From the NCBI GenBank assembly GCA_016934325.1, contig JAFGSV010000028.1, positions 1 to 64,000 on the forward strand: a stretch of 64,000 nucleotides of DNA, in the 5' to 3' direction. Origin of the DNA: Candidatus Aenigmatarchaeota archaeon. GTDB lineage: Archaea; Aenigmatarchaeota; Aenigmatarchaeia; QMZP01; JAFGSV01. The translations under genes were made by a program, and so were the position numbers. Within the stretch, counting starts at the first letter, position 1; the number at the start of each line of letters is the position of its first letter. Below are positions 12,001 through 17,082 of the stretch, one piece after another. The notes below the pieces were generated by a model that saw nothing but the letters and a program-made list of their open reading frames with translations, ran no database searches and had not been told where the DNA came from.

Positions 12001-12611
12001 TAATTGGCTCGGGCCAAGAAGATGTCATGAGACTGTATGGTTATGTTTTCCGTTACGTTGAAAATGACGATGGAGTCGTTCGTGAAGACGTTCCTGTCGG
12101 TGTCGTTCACCTTCATGCTGAGATATCTCATCTGGTTGCCCGACCTGTTCACTGCCGTGTTGTCCCCGCTGGCGTATTCCATCAGCGTATCGTCTTTCTC
12201 CACGACGAAATAGAATATGCCGCTTTCGTTCACTGCGCCGGTGGTGTTGGTCGCATTGAACTTTCCCTGCCATTCGCTTATGTCATATTTGGTGAATGTC
12301 ATGTAAAGGGTCTTGTTCTCCCCTCCAGGAAGCGGTACGTCATAGTCATAGTCGGCCAGTATCCAGTTACCGGTCAGGCCTTTCTTCAGCCAGAGCGTCA
12401 GGTTGACGTTGTCATTGTCGTCTTCGGAGACCTCGACAGTGAAGTTGAACTCCGTGCCCCATCCTTCCCGGTAGACCTCAGGTGGGTAGAGGCCGCCCGC
12501 CATCCAGCCGCTGAGATGCGGGGCGGCGTAGACAAGGTATGAGAAAAACGCCAGGCTGAACAGCACGGCGAGGATGACGAAGATGCCTTTCAGGCCACAG
12601 TTACTCAACAT
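1..12611 (-). CDS. Giant secreted Ig-like repeat surface protein (3' end outside window)
   Basis: One reading frame stays open from an ATG at 12611 to the window edge, at least 4,203 codons; no other minus ORF in this stretch shares its frame. An N-terminal hydrophobic segment (residues about 9-28, ending near LVYA) looks like a signal peptide or anchor. The rest is Asn/Thr/Ser/Tyr-rich with many N-x-T/S sequons, as in exported archaeal glycoproteins. Recurring blocks begin with WGxxFNFTV-like strands (near 12490, 5555, 4830, 3870, 730) and join through a VERD/VEKD...YxxGN strand (near 12215, 5260, 4610, 3600), which suggests Ig-like/CARDB-like modules. Residues about 370-670 are Gly/Cys-rich and could be a beta-helix. 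The start overlaps the upstream gene's stop by 11 nt, so it is probably translationally coupled. Adhesin, S-layer or cell-contact roles are inference; the C-terminal anchor is not visible. Confidence 0.85.
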   Translation of the reverse strand, partial: MLSNCGLKGIFVILAVLFSLAFFSYLVYAAPHLSGWMAGGLYPPEVYREGWGTEFNFTVEVSEDDNDNVNLTLWLKKGLTGNWILADYDYDVPLPGGENKTLYMTFTKYDISEWQGKFNATNTTGAVNESGIFYFVVEKDDTLMEYASGDNTAVNRSGNQMRYLSMKVNDTDRNVFTNDSIVIFNVTENITIQSHDIFLARANYSVPEYYVELNPDCGYSVGNHTWNMGVSPDDSYYKNSMSSDYNVKVYGDLSNDFYDQDHGSGYDLVPGAYVTIRGNVTDDCGVLLSNASVRVWFNMTDNRTGDRYRCPSTGSQYASMYPNMTFYCNWDIAPPAVNNESADYTVEMYSEPVNSSVYYNDGYDTEPNVIHLNKQVGSGISCSGGVGGIISVVGGDYTCENIYTAVQGGSNGCSATYLTVSGNYYYFHARVIISSDGSPVSSNLTCTNKHIRADYYWLVHERGILQFGELLEGMPQEGCLVEGSVSSLTCDSAAICAMDYPATTAVPGGQILLYDTTFRSIRAAGNKQNIDPASNSANHNGGAGQGTQRLVIRRFTFEGPNACGPPTTCTANCPIMYVPEDSDIDDYAASYLRYGMELTAFPSKSVQNIQIHHAQSGIRMCQADAKVSGYYGFENCVDVKMGGPTLIAEDSNISTDPPDHMWDQCGAGGYTNRYVLLKNSFTANVKDTGNNPITSVNVTAIDVRGDPAFNNVTNSNGKILEQLVDYLRFITRANVGTSSVPVTDQDENHDTYTTHTFYYKKYGYRFLQDVADMSIPKDVDKVLLVNPYINITSQAAAKSQTGIIYTPPTKVTFSDGEEEDVSSGTINLNGYPVCQSEYTAMLQDELQTDGSGSGDIYYQYPPISSANYTVNWTTGVVNFTSDYNGETVRSVYSYGGSIRVTSNRTLSNIYDYVQANLNDTFTTDTGSIYTSYVDVILGNSTVHGRIASDVSKTLNIEDGYGFSAGSLNGSTVNIQSDTWNYRDVGGGGTLFRKYTLDVLVKDSKGDPIDNATLTMLDKDDQLAYGFPVYTASDGTVHVEVVYAEYDSSGSRQFSQGTDTFTLSVSKFGYATHTESIAMDRESTREITLTSVCDPSYAYTYGVLAGDGEQTNRSADAPELTLSAIVYSGMTVESDNLEPNGFEIKAPKASWTSRDQEPGEQQAKVGDCPIFLEMLGLGGGQNGDRVEEAGPENPLAIRNDFLSALLPEPSFSLLDAVYEEEHGPGADLTVMNVQSYPPLHGNWTVSFNTTGTSDLTISAVDGTGFGNDIDFLELRCGDVIKDYEWVDGSVFVRDYICEGTGNEVSRVLTSGKHTLEFRFGDDVEYAHNQVSNFLAPYQDITPGGTGWTEDVDLSSYIPLTATGVMVMVSDDGGGAGAGAQIRKGDSTQDLSTYSHLEDDCNMILITGVDDDKEIDIYQGNSNWDYYLIGYFDSEVFFTDYVDVSPGSSTGWVVIDVSSYVPAGATGVIINVQNVDTSNDEDYMIRPVGSGDDRSIRELEDDAHAYWAVMLDSSRSFQIQRDSTDVRFYLVGYTPANPTGEFYLNYTLNSFHPSRPGSGDTWTAYDAGDLGIPDEAVGFIAEADSASDYGVTLRMNSSTGWNPSVNYYDIGGGTHVGLATGLTGTGGYEYKVESTSYGDIWIWAYFLPVLKPTLDGLTLDAPTTDIQINKGESFDMNCTPLVGAPTGVNLTFRYNYTGESSFIDIPESGPNNVTPYNMETDVGNGVRYDRTVSFGTSGIYYVSCQIYNSTSTLDSNSKKVSVLGPPIVSLDEPGDGESVYSQLVTLTCSGTDEIFSVVNATLYGNWTGAVPGWGTNGTNISGINGEFTFARVFPSDGDYEWNCYVCNDQNKCAFADQNSTFRVWTTEANTSWVDYNFTDSYDFPNVSEIRIKTQVSYYLPNGSRDAGNTRPDLEIRLWNGSGYVAGYLYGVENVMGSDADNTTDTNFTISVTDQSVLDAWQAASNRNMSIRLVYGDTVSGVDDIINWTGVWATLYYGPDLDNDGPSIWVNYTVGGSDFDGNVTQMLVQARISYYNPTGSYAASNKRPDLEVRVWNGTDYVTGFYYHINDTMGSDAENVTTTDFELNLTDSVILDAWKYSANRSLSVRGVYFDSGGGPPPNNDTIIYSGMWVTLNSDDFAPAVGQTLTLYVSKVGTGSGATWDSGHVLTTDGNGTVSYNFTATCNDPNTTSVDEEYEVGAHNWYIEITTEDDDYLCQDSQSEYYDFDVTGALENFIVFPDGTKNYTSEDTILLQGYVNNYCGEPITTSVSNVWYNLTSGNYKVSCTGISRSGANVYYCNWKPTQESVQGWYNVSMHAEAANYWSNDTTIFPPNDTFFLFTEPKLYDANVTPRSQPWGKNYNFTLKVKDNMGDTVNITLKTQVLGGSWELIGYKNCTSCSNNSDNYTMLYWDNVNYSCTGYADKYMKFRFEALDNESNVVYTDILNPGDYWSNDDTFFIEKHNVTIHYIFGNETSASPSSPGRFILRINDTDMGTFSLLDTMTLAFNVTKTGVGSGDYKNVGTGTSNSTGHVTYYFTPDGDFQEGKQNWIGYVDMSETCYNYNESGVYNVSVQPGKYIYLENSTVDPITGEWGSNFSFNVTSKTNSQYYINFSLRIDSSPTGSFDEVIESHLVNVTGEWKTINFSWDPECGDKGTKYFKIKGDDYHGNVNYTTVQTFTVERDTVLLRYLDGNKTESRRGKNQTTFLVNATDLNGSQILGLNVTFYVMRDISTWDSGAVNSTNGSGIAMYDFLAGCSPKYGVGYREWKAVIEDDACYKDNSTADSYYLIVNITGDIQLEFSKPDGDTNYTQEQKVPFLGATWDDCSDPLTVSTSDVIFYANHSAGAYPCAQVNKTGANAYTCDWATNITVQKGYYNTTMFAQSSGYYPNITYKLVSPGLFYLFPVYKVQSPNIVPTYQGWGYRNWNFSVIASSGDTDPYDVQLSLAKTSPTGYTPCSTCVNQTDISCFYPDCIDSTLYWYNNFTYQDVGTWFYKFELATEATSGFDSFTLIRDNVSIEYADGNESSASLTQATNLSVRVRDIIADRYNLSPSITVNFNLSYDGAYNKIANSTTTDEYGYANVTFIPDCNYNPGEQKWFAWVAGDSAYLGNRSENFTITLDLAGCNPSPTITQTLHPSETFQHMNFTINATLSSLVAQSSGVYVTLNVSDEWQTDGKTKYLGNIDLGGTKYVQWEVNATTPGTFNIPIFANNSVGNNDTDYIVLTNYKHAAPGLLEAVPSTIQGGGEKTFSFGCDAGIYRVANLTVDWNGNETYARVFSYNGTAWLDILHSRWLNTSGTGENRFIPILAEQISANESGYCTVRIRNIGSSNISVNALSLEPYYQLDLVVLDIMPEINGQETGGMEVGDGLFNVTFRIANSMNDSYMVNITLNITNSSGDVVDSTTKEDVSIDENSTHIENFTNIDTAGWPEGHYSLHAFVNGGTEANRSERFVYRNSSVSITGIGYMCNQTTEEFNVSVASPFNESIQYNVTLEMPAGWSYAPSFIVIDATEARTYTATFNVTSSSSAGETVQINASANYTYPDGLTKSRQSGYTIEEGESIPVLDVVRETPTLVANSTELISRLIIYNKGCAYADSIKLVEKVSSGWIAYGPNFPGSADIPKGKVTWDYGTEKLYPGFYWIASYKVLSNLQTEQTGTLRWNLTFGARQRLELSDHEVDTMQFTGEPHLAFDLDVVNGWGTRSANPHYVFNVTLTAKNIGDAAASANDWNVSLSIPNACNVTWTDGTEAGEVVMWQLPALAVGAETEFNLSLNCSDGQYVLVARGERDTINSTGYDENVYYSCTGPSCSPVSHDFQHPSESYERLSSIDFLVDYNFTGFDPTIGEGSVNITDDYDNYYRTWQHYDLGPSSGKSWSNYSMDSDEEWRFTSNQRKIGMYAYTDATYSEHSNVTISKLAYEWKYGTTFIEPENLYLNIKPYNTYPQLKNPNVTASGGGWDSINDWAVGGWGETFNFTVSVWDLEGGLVVTQANWSEPPYSVWNLIGEESLIVPQSSPGDMFNFTTNYSCSQADTFIKYKFTATDTGGTGLENETEELTFYVERDDAKAYNITPIWNATINRSSGFTVFLVQVNDTDNNEHVINQTDFGKIWISFYNDNTSFDSPGFMSTNDTGFMLRNVTHDDWCGESRYYLGQEYWKAGFYGKNCYKDNYTDAIPFMLTGILAPSMSTPDASSNYTKADTIRFNGTSVDDC
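6235..6975 (-). repeat. Two tandem ~115-residue repeats in the giant surface protein
   Basis: Two consecutive protein-level repeats each carry a SYYxPxGS segment, then RPDLE(I/V)R(L/V)WNG, then MGSDA(D/E)N(T/V)T, then a (V/I)LDAW....NR strand. The copies diverge at the DNA level. They look like duplicated beta-sandwich domains. Confidence 0.7.
7685..8615 (-). repeat. Three tandem ~100-residue repeats in the giant surface protein
   Basis: Three consecutive units share a pattern. Each has a W-containing opening strand with PG-rich lead-in, an S-Y-(I/V)-P...ATGV(M/I) or equivalent strand, and an aromatic closing strand (YYLIGYF, FYLVGYT, IWIWAYFL). The third copy is the most diverged. They probably form tandem beta domains. 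Confidence 0.65.
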
Positions 12612-14346
12612 AGCCAACCATCCTCGATTCTAGAACTGCTCCCGTTGCGTTTCTGCGCATGTATCTTCCGCCGTTCACGACGAGAAGATCCTTTATCTCC
12701 GCATCCTGGGGAACGTATAGGATTACTTCGCCATCGCCTTTAGCCCTTTGCAGCGTGAACCTTTCGATGAAAATGTGAGAGCCGTCCTCGCAGTAGATGC
12801 TGTTCTCAGCCGTTTCATGAAATACTTTATATGAAGAGCCGTAAAGCTCAAGCGTCCCCCCGGCACCGATCATGAATGCCGAATTCCCGATTAGCTGAAA
12901 GTCATCCGGGACATCGGTTTGTATCAGAGCCCCTCTGGATGTGAATCCTCCTATCGAATGGCCAAAACTGAGATGTCCCTTCCCAAGGACCACTACATGC
13001 CCGTTGAAATTCAACGTTTCGGATTCCGAGTTAAGCCATGTCTCCTTATCCCCATCACCAATCACAAGATTGGCATCCAAGGTGAAATAGTTCCTTATCT
13101 TGCCTACATTGCCCCAACCCATGAGTTGATCGACATAATGGATATCAAAGAAACCGCAAGGGTTCTGATCGGTGCATGTTTTTCCATCGGCGAGGACATG
13201 TATCGTGTCCGTCACGGGGTCATAGGTAATGCCGCTGGGCATCAAATACAGGACTTCCATGTCGAATGTCCTGTTGTCCCTGCTTCGCTCTTCGCTCTCG
13301 GCATAGACCGTGAGTGAATAATTGCCCACGGAGACTGCCTTGACCCTCCAAGCAAGGGCAATCGTCTCGTTCTCATCGATTTCCGGTATCGATTTTATGA
13401 ATTCCTTTTCGCACACCGATTGGCTGCTGCATTGGCTTTCTTGGCTTCCAAAGTCACATTCGTCTTCGGAGCGTGTTTGCGGGCAGGCTTCCTTGCACAA
13501 GTATTCTTCCAGTATTTCAAGCCCGGAGGGAGATTCGAGTCTGACGTCAACGCCGGTTGACGCTCCGAAAAGGGACGTGACATAAACATGCACCTCGAAT
13601 TCCTCCGTTTGGTTTATCACGGAGGGGGCTACGATTTTCTGGATTCTGATTTCCGGTTCCGTTGCGTTCTGTGTGACGTTTTCTTCCGGAACTCCGATGA
13701 TTATTTCGGCTTCCTTCCATGACCGATTCAGGTACTCATCATCGTTACCAAGGAACTCAGCCCTCACGACGTTGGTCCCATTTCCAAACACGGTGTATAT
13801 GACCATTTCGCCATCAGCATCCGTATCTTCGGAGGCCAGAATCTCACCGTTGAGGTACAGATGAATCATCTGTCCGGGTAGAGAAGTGCCATTGTCCAAT
13901 TGCAGGCGCGCAATTGTCACATTGTTCTTGGGATCAACCTCAACATCAAGGAACGTGTTTGCCCAGATTTCTATCGTTTTGGTTTTTTCGATTATCTTTA
14001 CAGATGGGGTACCATCTTGGGTGTTGTTGTCACCCGTCGCGAGAAAATTCCCAGTGAAACTTGCATTCATGGTCGAGTTCAGAGCGGAGTAAGCGACAAC
14101 GGAGCCTGCCGCAAGCAACATTAAGATGACCGAAATCGCCAGCTCTGCCTGTCCTCTGTTATATCTTGATCTCACGGCAAAGAAAATGCTGCACAGGAAT
14201 GACGCTATGATAATTATGGGAATAAAGTGGGTAATCAGGACGGCAAGAACGGCTGTTATTAAGGAAAAAATCACGCTAAAAACGTATACTGTGCTCTGGC
14301 CTTTCTTCGCTTTCCCGGTTTGGGTGTGATTGCTTTCACTGGGCAT
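12601..14346 (-). CDS. Three-TM membrane protein with CARDB-like extracellular domain
   Basis: This 581-residue protein has three hydrophobic helices near residues 19-41, 42-60 and 72-93, then a long N-glycosylation-sequon-rich exterior. One extracellular domain (about 225-365) has the alternating strands of CARDB/Ig-like folds and a Cys-rich loop (CKEACPQ, CDFGSQESQC). The C-terminal 200 residues start with a short strand pattern, include CTDQNPCGFFDIHY, and resemble the Gly-rich beta-helix-like part of the giant downstream protein. Two TM helices are preceded by KGQS and RGQA, which match the archaeal prepilin-peptidase cleavage motif. It is the middle gene of the operon: it overlaps the upstream stop by 11 nt and its TAA lies within the giant gene's start by 11 nt. 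Its function is unknown; assembly or anchoring of the giant protein is a guess. Confidence 0.75.
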   Translation of the reverse strand: MPSESNHTQTGKAKKGQSTVYVFSVIFSLITAVLAVLITHFIPIIIIASFLCSIFFAVRSRYNRGQAELAISVILMLLAAGSVVAYSALNSTMNASFTGNFLATGDNNTQDGTPSVKIIEKTKTIEIWANTFLDVEVDPKNNVTIARLQLDNGTSLPGQMIHLYLNGEILASEDTDADGEMVIYTVFGNGTNVVRAEFLGNDDEYLNRSWKEAEIIIGVPEENVTQNATEPEIRIQKIVAPSVINQTEEFEVHVYVTSLFGASTGVDVRLESPSGLEILEEYLCKEACPQTRSEDECDFGSQESQCSSQSVCEKEFIKSIPEIDENETIALAWRVKAVSVGNYSLTVYAESEERSRDNRTFDMEVLYLMPSGITYDPVTDTIHVLADGKTCTDQNPCGFFDIHYVDQLMGWGNVGKIRNYFTLDANLVIGDGDKETWLNSESETLNFNGHVVVLGKGHLSFGHSIGGFTSRGALIQTDVPDDFQLIGNSAFMIGAGGTLELYGSSYKVFHETAENSIYCEDGSHIFIERFTLQRAKGDGEVILYVPQDAEIKDLLVVNGGRYMRRNATGAVLESRMVGYVE

Positions 14347-15502
14347 AGCTCACCCTCACCTTCAATTCGTTCAGACCGAGAGAAGCATCCATATCAGCGA
14401 TGACCGTTATTGCAGAGGTGCAAGTGAATTTCGGTGCTATTTCATCGCAAATGAAATCCATATCCCCTCTCACCAATACCAAGAAATCGGGCAACAGCCA
14501 CTCAATCATTATGCCCTGGACTCCAACTTCCCCCACATTGCCAACGACCGCGAACAATTCGATTTCCTCGCCCCTTGTTATCATGTTCGGTGACAATATG
14601 TCAACAACGATTTCTGGTTCTGCGTGCTCTTGAGTGATGTTTTCTGTTATGTTTTCATCTGTTTCTGTCACGTTTGGTATGGTTATGCGAGTCTCGTTTG
14701 TTATCTGCTCTGTCTCGTTCGGAACCGTGACGTTAGTTTCGTTTGCATCAGGGGTTGTTGCATTCGGAATCGTCAGGTTTGTATCGTTCATGACAGGGAC
14801 ATTCGCATTGGGCGGTGTCAGGTTTGTGTCATTTGAAAAATAAGGAGGAAGTGGGGGAGGCGCAGTGACGTTCGTTTCATCCGATGTTTCATTTATTATC
14901 GGCTCTCTGTCTTCACTGATATCGGGGACGGTGGCGTTTGACCCTGTAAAATTCTGTCTGCTGTATTCTTCTATGGAATCATGGGTGCTGTCCAACTCCT
15001 CTGAGCCGCTGTCAATACCGGGGGTATCGGATTTTCCGTTATCGAATGCATCGCCAGCCACGTCACCTAACGACCCATCAGGAGTCTTATTCAAAGCGGC
15101 AGCCATCCCCGCAAGATTGTTATTGGAATCCGTCATGTTCTGCGCAACAATAACGGTTGCAGGCACAAGAAGAAGAATCATCATAAGCGCAATCAGCTGC
15201 GCCTGTCCCTTCCCGATCTTCCTCGGAACCTCCGCATCCGCCTTCTTCATATCCCCGTTGTAGCTCTCCCTCAGGTAGCACAGCTTTGCTGCGCCGACTT
15301 CCCTCTGGTATATGACCTTAGCTCCGATTAGCTCGTACACGTATTTCGTTATCGTGTGCCTGTGATGCCCGACGATCTCGGCTATGTCCCTCAGGGTCAG
15401 ACCTTCCGGATGATTTCTAAGTGCATCTATGATATCTTCCCTCTGATCCACAGAATTTGATTTACCGTTCAAATGCGCGCACCTGTGCAACAGTTTATAC
15501 AT
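14336..15502 (-). CDS. Winged-helix / single-TM / sequon-rich stalk protein
   Basis: The 388-residue protein has three parts. Residues about 22-79 form a winged HTH (LTLRDIAEIVGHHRHTITKY, then a wing). Residues 101-121 are one TM helix, preceded by KGQA. An Asp/Asn/Thr/Pro stalk (about 165-270) is packed with N-x-T sequons, and a C-terminal CARDB-like domain follows. By topology the HTH is cytoplasmic and the stalk outside, so it could be a membrane-tethered regulator that senses the surface structure encoded downstream (inference). I chose the ATG at 15502; an in-frame TTG at 15514 would add four residues. It is first in the operon, and the next gene starts inside its 3' end (11-nt overlap). 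The upstream region is shared with a divergent winged-helix gene. Confidence 0.75.
   Translation of the reverse strand: MYKLLHRCAHLNGKSNSVDQREDIIDALRNHPEGLTLRDIAEIVGHHRHTITKYVYELIGAKVIYQREVGAAKLCYLRESYNGDMKKADAEVPRKIGKGQAQLIALMMILLLVPATVIVAQNMTDSNNNLAGMAAALNKTPDGSLGDVAGDAFDNGKSDTPGIDSGSEELDSTHDSIEEYSRQNFTGSNATVPDISEDREPIINETSDETNVTAPPPLPPYFSNDTNLTPPNANVPVMNDTNLTIPNATTPDANETNVTVPNETEQITNETRITIPNVTETDENITENITQEHAEPEIVVDILSPNMITRGEEIELFAVVGNVGEVGVQGIMIEWLLPDFLVLVRGDMDFICDEIAPKFTCTSAITVIADMDASLGLNELKVRVSYAQ
14640..14890 (-). repeat. Degenerate tandem repeat encoding N-glycosylation sequons
   Basis: This stretch encodes about seven imperfect repeats of an N-x-T-N-x-T-(I/V)-P-N type unit. It gives roughly fourteen consecutive N-x-T sequons with Pro and acidic spacers. 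The DNA shows recurring gtcaggtttgt and acgttngtttcgtttg segments, so repeat-length variation between strains would be expected. Confidence 0.7.
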
Positions 15503-15596
15503 TAATGTACACAACTAATATAGTCAATAACTGTCGAAACTTATATGTTAAAAAGAATGAGAAAAGCTTAAATTGTCGACCGACAATAGGATACTA
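15503..15596. promoter_or_regulatory. Divergent promoter region of surface operon and winged-helix gene
   Basis: The 94 bp lie between divergent starts. A TATA-like cttatatg at about 15539-15546 suits the plus-strand gene, and ctatatta on the minus strand near 15515-15522 could serve the surface operon. A perfect palindrome, tacattaatgta (15498-15509), overlaps the minus-strand ATG. Confidence 0.5.
15572..15587. promoter_or_regulatory. Inverted-repeat putative operator
   Basis: attgtcg-ac-cgacaat is a perfect 7-2-7 inverted repeat just upstream of the winged-helix gene start, about where transcription would begin if the TATA at 15539 is used. A half site (ctgtcg) sits at 15531. Binding by the adjacent winged-helix protein is inference. 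Confidence 0.5.
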
Positions 15597-16049
15597 ATGA
15601 TGAACTTTCTCAAGTCCCGGAAGATGGACCAGGAGAAGCTTGATTCTGTATCGGAACTTGAGAAGATCCGGGAGATCGAGAAGGAGAAATCTGTCAACCA
15701 GAGGCTGGAGAGCATAATATTCCAGAAGTTCGAGGAGACGGGCCTCGAGGAGAAGATAAACGACATGCACTCCAGGCTCGAGGAGGTCTCTGGCAAGATG
15801 GATGAACTGATGTTTTTATACCAGTCGAACAGTCGAGTAAAAACCAACCCCAGCGTCAGGAAACTGAAGGTCAAGGAAATGGTTAACCTGCTGATACAGC
15901 AGCATGGCTCTCTCAGCGCCCCCCAGCTCAGCGATATGATGAACCTGTCGAGGACCCGGTGCAGCGAATATCTGAAGGAGATGGAGCTCAAAGGCGTTCT
16001 GGTATCCGAGCTGAAGTGTCGGAAAAAATTCTATAAAATTCGACATTGA
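15597..16049 (+). CDS. Coiled-coil winged-helix transcription regulator
   Basis: This 150-residue protein has a highly charged coiled-coil N-terminal half (about residues 1-85) and a C-terminal winged HTH (LTLRDIA-like segment VKEMVNLLIQQHGSLSAPQL, then SRTRCSEYLKEMELKGVL and a KFYKI wing). The fold suggests a dimeric DNA-binding regulator. I chose the paired ATGs at 15597/15600, because the upstream in-frame TTG at 15573 lies within the palindromic putative operator. It is divergent from the surface operon, which makes that operon and its own promoter the obvious targets (inference). It could alternatively be a general MarR/ArsR-like regulator unrelated to its neighbours. Confidence 0.75.
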   Translation: MMNFLKSRKMDQEKLDSVSELEKIREIEKEKSVNQRLESIIFQKFEETGLEEKINDMHSRLEEVSGKMDELMFLYQSNSRVKTNPSVRKLKVKEMVNLLIQQHGSLSAPQLSDMMNLSRTRCSEYLKEMELKGVLVSELKCRKKFYKIRH

Positions 16050-16126
16050 AATTAAGCAGAATTTTTATTTAAGGAAGATAATCTGGTTATATTTTGTCGC
16101 GCAGGTGAGGGGAACAGCGAATAATT

Positions 16127-16810
16127 ATGAAAGTATCTGTAATAACAACGGCTTATGATGAAGAAAAGAACATAACCCCTTTACATGAAAGGATAAAAAA
16201 AGCGATGAATGGTATAGACTACGAGGTTGTTGCTGTTGATGATGGCTCCACTGACAATACCTACAATGAACTCAGAGGAATAAGGGATCGAAGAGTTAAG
16301 ATAATAAGGATGAATGAACACAGGGGGAAATGCTTTGCATTGCATATGGGAATTAGCAAATCAAGCGGGGAAATTATTGCAACCATTGATGCCGACGGGC
16401 AGAACGATCCAGGGGACATACCAGGAATGGTTAAGGAGCTCGAAAAAGGATATGATTGCATATGCGGATGGAGGTATCACAGAAAAGACACCATGGTAAA
16501 AAGAATCTCATCAAAGATGGGGAACTTTTTCAACAACATGTTCATGGACTTGAATCTCCACGATAATAACTGCCCCGTAAAGGTCTTCAAAAGGCATTGC
16601 GTTGCAAGAATAAGGTATTTCGACAACTTCCATAGATTCATCCCAATATTGATAAAAATTCAGGGATTCAAGATAAGAGAGTACAAGGTTAGGCACTATC
16701 CACGCATACATGGGGTTTCAAAATACGGAATACGTAACAGGATATTTGGAAACATTAAAACAATCTTCATTGTTAAATTAAAACACAAGGAGCTGATAAA
16801 ATGCAACTGA
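16127..16810 (+). CDS. GT2 family glycosyltransferase, dolichol-phosphate mannosyltransferase-like
   Basis: The 227-residue protein has a GT-A fold like bacterial and archaeal DPM-type enzymes. It shows SVITTAYDEEKNI at the N-terminus, VVAVDDGSTDNTY for nucleotide binding, and a DADGQNDP metal-binding motif. Later it has CPVKVFKRH and HGVSKYG, the acceptor-side motifs of DPM/ArnC-like enzymes. It has no C-terminal TM helices, so it is the short soluble form. It probably transfers a sugar from a nucleotide donor to a polyprenyl phosphate at the inner membrane face. It overlaps the LAB_N gene by 10 nt; that gene and the GT-C gene behind it complete a lipid-linked-sugar route. Confidence 0.88.
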   Translation: MKVSVITTAYDEEKNITPLHERIKKAMNGIDYEVVAVDDGSTDNTYNELRGIRDRRVKIIRMNEHRGKCFALHMGISKSSGEIIATIDADGQNDPGDIPGMVKELEKGYDCICGWRYHRKDTMVKRISSKMGNFFNNMFMDLNLHDNNCPVKVFKRHCVARIRYFDNFHRFIPILIKIQGFKIREYKVRHYPRIHGVSKYGIRNRIFGNIKTIFIVKLKHKELIKCN

Positions 16811-17082
16811 GTTTCTGGTTGGTTTTCGGACTTGCGGCCCAGGGGTGTTTCTTCCTTAGGTTCTTCATTCAATGGATTGCATCTGAGAAAAGGGGGAGAA
16901 GCGTGATTCCTATACATTTCTGGTATTTGAGCCTGCTTGGTGGCCTGGGATTATTGATTTATTCCATACATATCAGGGACATCGTATTTATCACAGGTCA
17001 GGGTCTTGGGATACTAATATACACCAGGAATCTTATCCTTATACACGGGGAGAAGAATGCTAAAAAGCATGGACTTGGATAG
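16801..17082 (+). CDS. LAB_N-domain small membrane protein
   Basis: The 93-residue protein has three hydrophobic helices. The pattern FxxRFFIQWIxSEKRGRSVIP, followed by a W-Y-LSLLGG segment and GQGLGxxIYxRNL, is characteristic of the lipid-A-disaccharide-synthase N-terminal domain (LAB_N). In bacteria that domain also occurs as a stand-alone protein next to GT2 and ArnT-like genes. An archaeon makes no lipid A, so here it presumably helps carry or orient a polyprenyl-linked sugar (inference). It overlaps both neighbours (10 nt and 26 nt), which indicates tight co-translation. Confidence 0.85.
   Translation: MQLSFWLVFGLAAQGCFFLRFFIQWIASEKRGRSVIPIHFWYLSLLGGLGLLIYSIHIRDIVFITGQGLGILIYTRNLILIHGEKNAKKHGLG

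Noticed and set aside
339-12542. Many plus- and minus-strand ORFs of 60-280 codons over the first 12.6 kb
   Set aside because: They are shadows of the giant minus-strand frame, which alone has protein-like composition, sequons and an uninterrupted open frame.
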